In this document: in pieces, positions 36,416-44,174 of the stretch
How the letters are laid out: the number at the start of each line of letters is the position of its first letter
Numbering within the stretch: the stretch's first letter is position 1
NCBI RefSeq assembly: GCF_014472395.1
Contig: NZ_JACSZW010000003.1
Coordinates: forward strand, 186,001 to 250,000
DNA from: Pedobacter sp. N36a
GTDB lineage: Bacteria; Bacteroidota; Bacteroidia; Sphingobacteriales; Sphingobacteriaceae
Direction: 5' to 3'
Length of the DNA: 64,000 nt
Program-made: the position numbers and the translations under genes
The notes under the pieces: model-generated
Database searches by the model: none
Told to the model about the DNA's origin: nothing
The model's input: only the letters and a program-made list of their open reading frames with translations

Positions 36416-38296
36416 ATGTCAACTATATCATTACACGATACACATAACCACGATAGCCATGATGATCATGGTCATCACAAAGAGACCTTCTTAACGAAGT
36501 ATGTCTTTAGTCAGGATCACAAAATGATCGCTAAGCAGTTCCTGATAACAGGTATTATTATGGCTGTTATTGCGATGGGCTTATCTATCCTGTTTCGTTT
36601 GCAACTGGCCTGGCCAGAGAAAAGCTTCCCTATCCTGGAAACGTTCCTAGGAACATGGGCAGAAGGCGGACGAATTAAACCGGATTTCTATCTGGCATTG
36701 GTAACGATACATGGTACCATCATGGTATTCTTTGTATTGACAGCCGGCCTGAGTGGTACATTTAGTAATTTATTGATTCCTCTTCAGATAGGGGCAAGGG
36801 ATATGGCATCGCCATTCCTGAACATGTTATCTTACTGGTTCTTCTTTGGAGCTTGTGTGATTATGATGAGTTCATTCTTTATCCAAACTGGTCCAGCTAG
36901 TGCGGGATGGACAATTTATCCTCCGCTATCTGCTTTACCAACGGCAATCAAGGGATCTGCATTAGGTATGACTTTATGGTTGATCAGTATGATCATGTTT
37001 GTTGCTTCTTCTCTAATGGGTGGTATCAACTATGTGAGTACTGTATTAAACATGCGTACCAAAGGTATGGATCTTTGGAAAATGCCATTGACGATCTGGG
37101 CCTTCTTCTTAACAGCGATTTTAGGTGTACTTTCCTTCCCGGTATTGGTGGCAGGTGTCGTGCTTTTAATCTTTGACCGTAGTTTTGGTACAAGTTTCTA
37201 CCTTTCTGATATTGTGATGGGTACTCAGGTATTACCTAATGAAGGTGGTTCCCCAATCCTTTGGCAACACTTATTCTGGTTCTTAGGTCACCCTGAGGTT
37301 TACATCGTAATCATGCCAGCATTAGGTATTTCTTCAGAGGTGATCTCAGTAAATTCAAGAAAGCCAATTTTCGGTTACCATGCGATGATTTATTCATTGA
37401 TTGGTATTACAGTATTATCATTTATCGTTTGGGGTCACCACATGTTTGTGACGGGTATGAACCCGTTATTAGGTGGGGTATTTATGATCACTACGTTGAT
37501 TATTGCGGTTCCTTCTGCAGTAAAGACTTTCAACTACCTGGCTACATTATGGAGAGGTAACATCAGATTCACTCCAGCAATGTTATTTGCGATTGGTTTG
37601 GTATCTTTCTTCATCTCTGGTGGTTTAACCGGTATTTTCTTAGGTAATGCTTCTTTGGACATTAACTTACATGATACTTACTTCGTTGTTGCCCACTTCC
37701 ACTTGGTAATGGGTTCTGCTGCGATCTTCGGTATGCTTGCAGGTGTGTACCATTGGTATCCTAAAATGTTCGGTAGAATGATGAGCAGCAAATTAGGTTA
37801 CCTTCACTTCTGGTTAACTTTCATCTCTGCTTACCTGGTATTCTTCCCATTACACTTCTTAGGTCTTGATGGTGTACCTCGTCGTTACTATGCATTTACT
37901 GAATTTGAGTTCATGCAGAAATGGTTAACCGTGAACGTATTTGTGACCTGGGCAGCTATTATTGGTGCATTGGCACAAGTTGCTTTCTTATGGAACTTCT
38001 TCTACTCCATCTTTAAAGGAAAGAAAGCGCCTCAAAATCCTTGGGAAGCAAATACTTTAGAGTGGACTACACCAGTAGAACACCTACATGGTAACTGGCC
38101 AGGAGAAATCCCAACAGTATACCGTTGGCCATATGATTATAGCAAACCTGGTTCTGATGTGGATTTCATTCCTCAGACAGTTCCTTTCTCTCAAACGATG
38201 ACTTCTAACATGCCTCACGATTTTGAAGGTAATACAGAAGCTGAGCGTATCCAAAGAGAATGGGAAGCTAAAAACCCTGCAGTAGCAGAAAAATAG
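36416..38296 (+). CDS. coxA: Cytochrome c oxidase subunit I
   Basis: CoxA holds heme a and the heme a3/CuB site where oxygen is reduced. The 626-residue protein has about 12 membrane segments. HPEVY at residues 292-296 contains the His-Tyr pair that becomes cross-linked at CuB, WGHHMFVTG supplies further CuB ligands, and HDTYFVVAHFH carries the heme ligands. TIHGTIMVFF holds the first heme a ligand. The N-terminus (residues 8-22) is strikingly His/Asp-rich. The C-terminal tail reaches into the cytosol. A hairpin terminator follows. Confidence 0.97.
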   Translation: MSTISLHDTHNHDSHDDHGHHKETFLTKYVFSQDHKMIAKQFLITGIIMAVIAMGLSILFRLQLAWPEKSFPILETFLGTWAEGGRIKPDFYLALVTIHGTIMVFFVLTAGLSGTFSNLLIPLQIGARDMASPFLNMLSYWFFFGACVIMMSSFFIQTGPASAGWTIYPPLSALPTAIKGSALGMTLWLISMIMFVASSLMGGINYVSTVLNMRTKGMDLWKMPLTIWAFFLTAILGVLSFPVLVAGVVLLIFDRSFGTSFYLSDIVMGTQVLPNEGGSPILWQHLFWFLGHPEVYIVIMPALGISSEVISVNSRKPIFGYHAMIYSLIGITVLSFIVWGHHMFVTGMNPLLGGVFMITTLIIAVPSAVKTFNYLATLWRGNIRFTPAMLFAIGLVSFFISGGLTGIFLGNASLDINLHDTYFVVAHFHLVMGSAAIFGMLAGVYHWYPKMFGRMMSSKLGYLHFWLTFISAYLVFFPLHFLGLDGVPRRYYAFTEFEFMQKWLTVNVFVTWAAIIGALAQVAFLWNFFYSIFKGKKAPQNPWEANTLEWTTPVEHLHGNWPGEIPTVYRWPYDYSKPGSDVDFIPQTVPFSQTMTSNMPHDFEGNTEAERIQREWEAKNPAVAEK

Positions 38297-38324
38297 ATCA
38301 TACATCGTATTCTAAATACACAAT

Positions 38325-38373
38325 GGGGTATCTGCAGTAGGTAAATACTTACAACAGATGCCCCGTTTTTTTT
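38325..38373 (+). terminator. Terminator or attenuator between coxA and ctaA
   Basis: GGGGTATCTG (38325-38334) pairs with CAGATGCCCC (38355-38364) with one wobble, and a run of eight T follows. It ends only 16 bases before the ctaA start codon, so ctaA is either reached by read-through or uses a promoter overlapping the hairpin. Confidence 0.8.
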
Positions 38374-38388
38374 AATCTAATACCAACC

Positions 38389-39447
38389 ATGGTTTCTAAA
38401 GCTGAAAAGAGATTTATCAAGCTTAACCTTCTCACCATTGTCGTGACCTTATTGCTGATTCTGGCAGGAGGAATCGTACGAAGTACAGGTTCCGGTATGG
38501 GTTGTCCGGACTGGCCAAAGTGTTTCGACCAGTATATTCCTCCAACGCATGCTGCACAGTTACCGGCTAATTATAAGGACAAATATGTTGCTGAACGTGT
38601 GGCTAAAAACGAACGTTTCGCAAAAACATTAGAGAAGATGGGAAAGGCGCATCTAGCGGATAGTATCCGTCATGATGCTTCTATTTTACAGCCTGAAACT
38701 TTTAATGTAGCTAAAACCTGGACGGAGTATTTGAACCGTTTAATGGGGGCCATCACTGGTTTCTTCTTGGTTGGGCTATTGGTTTACTCCTTTACTTATC
38801 GTAAAACTGCTACAAGAATACTGATATTGAGTATTCTGAATGTGATCATCGTTGGTTTTCAGGCCTGGTTGGGTTCAATTGTAGTTTCTACGAACCTAAT
38901 GCCTTGGATTGTGACCGTGCACATGTTATTGGCATTGGTGATTCTTGCAATTTTAGTGTACACTTATAATTATGCCAGACAGCTGCATGAACAGCAAGTA
39001 GTGATCATGTCTAACATTACCTGGTTGAAAATATTGACCTTAGCTTCGGTTGCCCTGACTACGCTTCAAGTGGTATTAGGTACAGAGGTAAGGGAAGCGA
39101 TCGATGCAATTTCAAAAGCCATGATGTACAATGATCGGGCAAGCTGGGTTGGAAAAGTAGGAGAGGTTTTCTCGTATCACAGAGATGTGGCCATTTTAGT
39201 TTTGATCCTGAATGTTGTGATTTATAAAATCGTAAAGGATAAGTTGAATGGTAAAGCTACCGCGCTGTTAGTTGGTAATGGAATTGCCATAGTTTTAATT
39301 ATTCAGATTGTTACGGGCTTATTATTGTCTAACTTTGCGCTGCCTCCATATGCGCAGGCATTACACATTCTGTTTTCTACTGCATTATTCACTTTACAGT
39401 ATTACCTGTATTTGCTGGTGTATAGAACAGAGACTTACCATCAATAG
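38389..39447 (+). CDS. ctaA: Heme A synthase (COX15/CtaA family)
   Basis: The 352-residue membrane protein oxidises heme O to heme A for the oxidase in this cluster. The signature GGIVRSTGSGMGCPDWPKC is at the N-terminus, with a cysteine pair in the first external loop. Histidines that would bind the two hemes are visible in the membrane segments (VHMLLALV, SYHRDVAI, ALHILFST). Between the first two helices is a longer charged external loop of about 80 residues, as in other Bacteroidota members. It is followed by ctaB after 17 bases. Confidence 0.93.
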   Translation: MVSKAEKRFIKLNLLTIVVTLLLILAGGIVRSTGSGMGCPDWPKCFDQYIPPTHAAQLPANYKDKYVAERVAKNERFAKTLEKMGKAHLADSIRHDASILQPETFNVAKTWTEYLNRLMGAITGFFLVGLLVYSFTYRKTATRILILSILNVIIVGFQAWLGSIVVSTNLMPWIVTVHMLLALVILAILVYTYNYARQLHEQQVVIMSNITWLKILTLASVALTTLQVVLGTEVREAIDAISKAMMYNDRASWVGKVGEVFSYHRDVAILVLILNVVIYKIVKDKLNGKATALLVGNGIAIVLIIQIVTGLLLSNFALPPYAQALHILFSTALFTLQYYLYLLVYRTETYHQ

Positions 39448-39464
39448 TATTAATAATTTATAAA

Positions 39465-40340
39465 TTGAAACAGTTTTTAGCAGATTTTTCTAAGCTTATT
39501 AAATTCAGACTAACTTTTCTGGTTGTATTTTCCGCATCAGTTACTTTCTTAATTGGCTCTAAAGTGCCTATAGATGGCGTGAGTCCGGATATCAACTGGA
39601 CCAATTGGTTGATCCTGATTGTGGGTGGTTTTTTGGTTACTTCTGCTGCCAATTGCTTCAATGAAGTGATTGAAGTAGATTTGGATAAACTAATGACTCG
39701 TACTAAAGACCGTCCGATGCCTGCAGGTCACATGACTACAGGACAGGGTTTGGTTTCTGGTTTGGTGATGGGATTGATCGGAACCTGGTTATTGGGTAAA
39801 CTAAATATCGAGACCGGTTTACTTTCCGTATTTTCTATTTTTTTATATGCCTTTGCTTACACTCCTTTAAAAAGGAAAAGTCCAATTGCGGTATTTGTAG
39901 GTGCTATTCCTGGCGCATTACCTCCGTTAATTGGTTACGTAGCAGCACATGGTAGGATTGATCAGATTGCGGTGATCTTGTTCTTAATTCAATTTGTTTG
40001 GCAGTTTCCACACTTCTGGGCCATTGCCTGGGTATTGGACGACGATTATAAGAAAGCAGGATTTAGATTGTTACCTTCGACTAAAAGGGACAAAACAAGT
40101 GCTTTTATGACGTTTTTAAGTACACTAATCCTAATCCCTGTAAGCTTAATGCCTACGTTTTATGGTTTTGGTGGTTATTATATTGCAGGAGTATCTATCC
40201 TCGGCGGGCTGGTTTTTGCAGCGCTGGCGTTTAAAATGTGGATGAATCTGGATTTGGTCAGTGCGAGGAAGGTCATGTTTTGCTCTTTCTTTTATCTACC
40301 CATCGTTCAGTTGGTTTTATTATTTGATTTTATAGCTTAA
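39465..40340 (+). CDS. ctaB: Protoheme IX farnesyltransferase (heme O synthase)
   Basis: CtaB adds a farnesyl chain to heme B, the step before CtaA. The 291-residue UbiA-superfamily protein has about nine membrane helices. Its first Asp-rich motif is in NCFNEVIEVDLDKLMTRT followed by KDRPMPAG, and the second is in AWVLDDDYKKAGFRLLPS. Translation appears to start at a TTG at 39465: the sequence MKQFLADFSKLIKFRLTFLV matches how the family begins, and the next in-frame ATG would delete the first helix. A TTG start is uncommon in this window and might keep expression low. Confidence 0.95.
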   Translation: MKQFLADFSKLIKFRLTFLVVFSASVTFLIGSKVPIDGVSPDINWTNWLILIVGGFLVTSAANCFNEVIEVDLDKLMTRTKDRPMPAGHMTTGQGLVSGLVMGLIGTWLLGKLNIETGLLSVFSIFLYAFAYTPLKRKSPIAVFVGAIPGALPPLIGYVAAHGRIDQIAVILFLIQFVWQFPHFWAIAWVLDDDYKKAGFRLLPSTKRDKTSAFMTFLSTLILIPVSLMPTFYGFGGYYIAGVSILGGLVFAALAFKMWMNLDLVSARKVMFCSFFYLPIVQLVLLFDFIA

Positions 40341-40350
40341 TAATTTAAAT

Positions 40351-40941
40351 ATGGTACATACGTTAAAAGAGCAGGATGTAAAATATGAAGAGGTAGTCAA
40401 CTCAAAGCCTAAGAAGTTTATTCTTTGGTTGTTTGTAGTGTCTTCCACGATCATGTTTGGAGGCTTTACGAGTTTTTACATCGTATTTGCAGCATCAAAA
40501 GGTAAAGGACATGGATTAGTACTTCCAGATGCCTTTATGTACAGCACATTGATTCTAATCGGAAGCAGCATCTGTCTGTTTCTTGCTGCCAAAGCATTGA
40601 AGGCCGGAAATATCGGCTCGGAAAAAATTCTTCTTTGGGGAACTATGGCATTAGCATTGGTTTTTGCTTATCTTCAGGTAGACGCATGGAGCACCTTGTA
40701 TCAAACAGGAGCAACATTAGTGAACAATAATGCAGCGATATCTTTAATTTATATCGTTTCTGGATTTCACTTATTGCACATTTTTGGTGGGCTTTGTTTC
40801 ATATTGAATTGTATATTCGGTGCTTACGGTGGGATATCACTGCCTAGAGCGAAATATAGAATGGAAATTGCCTCTATATTTTGGCATTTTATAGATATAT
40901 TATGGATATATCTGTATGTTTTTTTACTTTTGAACAGTTAG
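40351..40941 (+). CDS. Cytochrome c oxidase subunit III (short form)
   Basis: The 196-residue protein has five membrane helices and belongs to the heme-copper oxidase subunit III family. The IMFGGFTSFYIVF segment near the N-terminus, the SGFHLLHIFGGL segment and the closing IFWHFIDILWIYLYVFLLL helix are typical. It is the first of two adjacent subunit III genes. Subunit III stabilises the oxidase and shapes oxygen entry but carries no redox centre. Spacing is 10 bases after ctaB and 30 bases before the next gene. Confidence 0.92.
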   Translation: MVHTLKEQDVKYEEVVNSKPKKFILWLFVVSSTIMFGGFTSFYIVFAASKGKGHGLVLPDAFMYSTLILIGSSICLFLAAKALKAGNIGSEKILLWGTMALALVFAYLQVDAWSTLYQTGATLVNNNAAISLIYIVSGFHLLHIFGGLCFILNCIFGAYGGISLPRAKYRMEIASIFWHFIDILWIYLYVFLLLNS

Positions 40942-40971
40942 ATTTGTTAACAAACTATTACAATTTATAAA

Positions 40972-41679
40972 ATGAATTCATTATCACAATTAGATCAGGT
41001 AAAAACTACTCCTTGGAGCGGAGGTCGCTCGCCGTGGTCGGTAGAGTACGGTAAATTAATGATGTGGTTTTTCTTGCTATCTGATGCATTCACATTCTCG
41101 TCATTATTGATTTATTATGGAGCGCAGCGTTTCACTAAGTTAACCTGGCCAGATCCGGATTTGGTTTTCCAATCGATCCCTGGTATTGTAGATACAGGCG
41201 CGCCATTAGTGTTCGTAGGTATCATGACTTTTATTCTGATCATGAGTTCTGTAACCATGGTATTGGCTGTAGAAGCTGGTCACAGACGTTCTAAGAAAGA
41301 AGTAGTATGGTGGATGGTTGCTACAATCATTGGTGGTTTCATGTTCTTAGGCTGTCAGGCTTTAGAGTGGACACACTTATTCCATGAAGGATTTGGATGG
41401 GGTAAAATTCCTCCGATGGAAACACTTCACCACCTGTTTAACGGAGAGGTTTCTACCGTTTCTGCTTTACAGTTTTCAAATCTATTCTTCACGATCACAG
41501 GATTCCACGGATTTCACGTATTTACTGGAGTATTGATCAATATTATCATCTTGGTTATGACCATCAATGGTACGTTCGAAAAACGCGGACATTACCTAAT
41601 GGTAGAGAAAGTTGGTTTATACTGGCACTTTGTGGATTTAGTATGGGTATTTGTATTTACATTCTTCTATTTAGTTTAA
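40972..41679 (+). CDS. Cytochrome c oxidase subunit III (long form)
   Basis: The 235-residue protein is a second subunit III homologue with additional N-terminal sequence (TTPWSGGRSPWSVEYGKLMM) before the first helix. The family helices include MTFILIMSSVTMVLAVEAG, ITGFHGFHVFTGVLINII and VGLYWHFVDLVWVFVFTFF. Two tandem subunit III genes of unequal length are usual in Bacteroidota cox clusters, and the pair probably acts together rather than as duplicates. No redox ligands are expected. Confidence 0.93.
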   Translation: MNSLSQLDQVKTTPWSGGRSPWSVEYGKLMMWFFLLSDAFTFSSLLIYYGAQRFTKLTWPDPDLVFQSIPGIVDTGAPLVFVGIMTFILIMSSVTMVLAVEAGHRRSKKEVVWWMVATIIGGFMFLGCQALEWTHLFHEGFGWGKIPPMETLHHLFNGEVSTVSALQFSNLFFTITGFHGFHVFTGVLINIIILVMTINGTFEKRGHYLMVEKVGLYWHFVDLVWVFVFTFFYLV

Positions 41680-41698
41680 TCATTCAATAAAAAATATT

Positions 41699-42049
41699 AT
41701 GTCAGATCACGCACATAGCACAGAGCAGGGACACGGAGAGCACGAAGGCTTAACCAAGAAAAAAATATGGCAGGTATTTGGTATTCTATTACTGATCACA
41801 GTAATTGAATTCTTTATCGCCCTTTGGGTATTGCCACATGGTTACATGAGCCATGGTGTAGGTAACTTCTTCTACATCGCGCTTACTTTAGTGAAAGCAT
41901 TTTATATTGTAGCTTACTTCATGCACTTAAAGTATGAGAAGCTGGGACTACAATTAGCATTAACCGTATCGTTTATTTTTATTTTCTATTTTACAACACT
42001 AATGCTAATTGAAGGCGGATATCTGCATCTTCATATGCCCCTTGTTTAA
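41699..42049 (+). CDS. Cytochrome c oxidase subunit IV
   Basis: The 116-residue protein has a His-rich N-terminal tail (SDHAHSTEQGHGEHEG) and three membrane helices, with VKAFYIVAYFMHLKYE between the second and third. This is the bacterial caa3-type subunit IV (COX4_pro) pattern. It supports assembly and stability of the oxidase. Its stop codon overlaps the start of the SCO-like gene (TAATG), which points to translational coupling. Confidence 0.92.
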   Translation: MSDHAHSTEQGHGEHEGLTKKKIWQVFGILLLITVIEFFIALWVLPHGYMSHGVGNFFYIALTLVKAFYIVAYFMHLKYEKLGLQLALTVSFIFIFYFTTLMLIEGGYLHLHMPLV

Positions 42050-42756
42050 TGAGTAGTTCACAAATAAAAAAAATATTAATCCTGGTCACCATTTTAGCGG
42101 TACCAGGATTTTTGTATTATTTACTACAGGAAAAAGGAAAGAACAGGTATAGACCGCTTCCCATTTTTGGTAAGAAAGAAGTAGCCTCTACCTTTCATTC
42201 TGTAAAGGGGAAACAAATTCCTGACACGATTTATTACCAGGTTCCCGACTTTAAGCTGGTCAATCAAAATGCGGACAGCATCACCTGGAAAAACTACGAA
42301 GGAAAGATATTGGTGTTAAATGTATTTTATACCAACGAAAATCCTGGAAAAGTAAGTTTTGCGAATAAAGCGATGAAAGCTTTTGAAGCAACATATAATG
42401 GCAATAAGACGGTGAACTTTGTTGGTTTAACCATAGACCCTGTAAGGGATACTCCGGAGCTATTGGCGAAATATGCACAGACATTAGGCGCACTGCCTGG
42501 GAAATGGGATTTGCTAACCGGCGACAGTACCGCAGTTTACAGACTGGTGAATCAAGGTTTATCTATCGATGCACATCAGGAATTCGAAAGTGGAAACCGT
42601 AAATTTATATACAGTAATATGTTTGTCTTGCTGGATCCTCAGCGCCGCATTCGCGGTTATTACCCAGCAAGTAGTCAGGAAGCACTCTCCCAGTTGAATG
42701 ATGAGATCAAAGTATTGATCACAGAAGAATTAAGAAACAATAACGACGGAAGGTAA
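42049..42756 (+). CDS. SCO1/SenC-like protein lacking the copper-binding cysteines
   Basis: SCO proteins deliver copper to the CuA site of subunit II. This 235-residue homologue keeps the family frame: an N-terminal membrane anchor, a thioredoxin-like core with VPDFKLVNQ, GLTIDPVRDTPELLAKYA, and FVLLDPQRRIRGYY. However, the copper motif CxxxC, which should follow VFYT, reads VFYTNENPGKV. The His normally just before the FVL-D strand is replaced (IYSNMFVLLD). The protein has no cysteine at all, so it cannot bind copper in the usual way. Its place in the oxidase cluster suggests a structural, chaperone or regulatory role, which is inference. Confidence 0.88.
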   Translation: MSSSQIKKILILVTILAVPGFLYYLLQEKGKNRYRPLPIFGKKEVASTFHSVKGKQIPDTIYYQVPDFKLVNQNADSITWKNYEGKILVLNVFYTNENPGKVSFANKAMKAFEATYNGNKTVNFVGLTIDPVRDTPELLAKYAQTLGALPGKWDLLTGDSTAVYRLVNQGLSIDAHQEFESGNRKFIYSNMFVLLDPQRRIRGYYPASSQEALSQLNDEIKVLITEELRNNNDGR

Positions 42757-42778
42757 ACCTTTCGAAATACCATTTAAG

Positions 42779-43348
42779 ATGAATAATGATAAGTTTTTTC
42801 TAAGACTAATTTGGATAGTGACTGCAGTGGTACTAGCCGTTGTAATTGCTTTGAAACTAGTTCCACCACCCAGCAATAAACCTGCTTTCATTTATTTACT
42901 GCCTCATATTATTGGAGGAATCAATGCAGTTTGTTCAGTTTTACTGATCATATCCTTGATCTTCATTAAAAAGGGAAATATTTCAGCGCATAAAATTACA
43001 AATATCATCACCTTTATCTTGTCGGCGATATTTTTGATATTTTATATTCTGTTCCATTTGTATGAAAAGGATACCAAATTTGGTGATCTTGACCATAACG
43101 GTATCTTATCTGCAGCAGAACTGGCAGCAGTGGGCAGTACAAGGTATGTCTATTTCTTCATCTTAGCTACGCATATCATCCTTGCAGTAGTGGTATTGCC
43201 TTTAATCCTGGTTAGTTTTTACAGAGGATTAACGATGCAGGTGGAGCTCCATAGAAAGATCGTTCGCTGGGCTTATCCGGTATGGCTATATGTAGCCGTA
43301 ACGGGTGTGATTGTGTATCTGATGATCTCTCCTTATTATAATTTCTAA
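42779..43348 (+). CDS. DUF420 membrane protein with an EF-hand loop
   Basis: The 189-residue protein has four to five membrane helices of the DUF420 family, whose characterised relatives (CtaM-like) help assemble cytochrome oxidase. Conserved histidines occur at His43, His71, His93, His132 and His158. Between the third and fourth helix an insertion, residues 103-115 (DLDHNGILSAAEL), fits the EF-hand calcium-binding consensus at every position: Asp1, Asp3, Asn5, Gly6, a hydrophobic residue at 8 and Glu12. A calcium-sensing or stabilising role is inference. The gene closes the cox cluster and a terminator follows. Confidence 0.88.
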   Translation: MNNDKFFLRLIWIVTAVVLAVVIALKLVPPPSNKPAFIYLLPHIIGGINAVCSVLLIISLIFIKKGNISAHKITNIITFILSAIFLIFYILFHLYEKDTKFGDLDHNGILSAAELAAVGSTRYVYFFILATHIILAVVVLPLILVSFYRGLTMQVELHRKIVRWAYPVWLYVAVTGVIVYLMISPYYNF

Positions 43349-43382
43349 TTTTAGATCTTTCATTAAGAAACAAGATACTGAG

Positions 43383-43413
43383 GTCGGTGGATTTAAATTC
43401 ACCGACTTTTTTT
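43383..43413 (+). terminator. Intrinsic terminator ending the act-cox cluster
   Basis: GTCGGTG (43383-43389) pairs with CACCGAC (43400-43406), extended by A/T pairs, and is followed by seven T residues. Confidence 0.85.
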
Positions 43414-43463
43414 ATGTGATATTTTTTACAATAGTAATTGCCTTATTCCTAGCGTTCTTTCTC

Positions 43464-43471
43464 TATATTTG
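43464..43471 (+). promoter_or_regulatory. -7 box 4 bases before a small-protein ATG
   Basis: TATATTTG is an exact TAnnTTTG match ending 4 bases before the ATG at 43476. A TTG at 43438-43440 could be the -33 element with a long 23-base spacer. The transcript would be nearly leaderless. Confidence 0.5.
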
Positions 43472-43475
43472 CAGG

Positions 43476-43724
43476 ATGAAAAAGATAGTTTTTATCTTCC
43501 TTTTTATGGTCACTTTGTTGATCTCTAATGTTCCTGTTGCTCATGCACAATGTGCCATGTGTACTGTGAGTGCAGAACAAAGTGTGAAAAATGGAAATAC
43601 ACAAGGGAATGGCCTGAACTCAGGAATTCTTTACCTTTTGTCAATTCCCTATTTGTTAATTACTGGAATGGGCATCCTTTGGTATGTGAAGTTCCGTAAG
43701 AAAAACACTGAAGGAGTCGCCTAA
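43476..43724 (+). CDS. Small exported membrane protein with a CxxC motif
   Basis: Starting at the ATG at 43476 gives an 82-residue protein with a signal peptide (ending VPVAHAQ), a CAMC motif right after the cleavage site, a short polar stretch (KNGNTQGNGLNSG) and one membrane helix (ILYLLSIPYLLITGMGILWYV) with a basic end. The 20 codons upstream lie across the promoter box and are unlikely to be translated. Small proteins of this design occur next to cox clusters in Bacteroidota, so a metal or thiol role in oxidase assembly is conceivable, but no function is known. Confidence 0.7.
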   Translation: MKKIVFIFLFMVTLLISNVPVAHAQCAMCTVSAEQSVKNGNTQGNGLNSGILYLLSIPYLLITGMGILWYVKFRKKNTEGVA

Positions 43725-43775
43725 CATTTTAGCCTGCCATTCCCGCTCATCGCCTGTTGCGATTTACTGAACTCT

Positions 43776-44174
43776 ATGAAGAAAACATCAAAATTGTATG
43801 CAGTTGTGCATGGTAAATGCCCTCAATGTCGCAGAGGCGATATCTTTACAGGAAGTCTGTATGGATTTAATATTCAGCATACCAATACCAATTGTAGTCA
43901 TTGTGGTTTCCGATTTGAGATTGAACCCGGTTACTTTTATGCCGCCATGTATGTCAGCTATGCGATGAATTGCGCCGAAATGATCAGTTTAGGCGTGGCT
44001 GCTTATATATTGTCTGGAGGTTGGCTGGAATATGAATCTTTCTGGATGTACATTACGGTCATCTTTACGGGCTGTTTAATATTAGCACCTTTCAATTATC
44101 GCTACTCTAGAGTGATGTTATTACATTTCTTATCGCCTAAAATAAAATACAAACTCGCATACGATACACCATGA
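43776..44174 (+). CDS. DUF983 family membrane protein
   Basis: The 132-residue protein begins with a zinc-ribbon pair, CPQCRRGDIF and CSHCGFRFE, followed by the conserved PGYFYAAMYVSYAMN and two membrane helices. This is the DUF983 family, found near oxidase and assembly genes in many bacteria, without a proven function. It overlaps the next gene by 4 bases (ATGA), so the two are translationally coupled. Confidence 0.9.
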   Translation: MKKTSKLYAVVHGKCPQCRRGDIFTGSLYGFNIQHTNTNCSHCGFRFEIEPGYFYAAMYVSYAMNCAEMISLGVAAYILSGGWLEYESFWMYITVIFTGCLILAPFNYRYSRVMLLHFLSPKIKYKLAYDTP

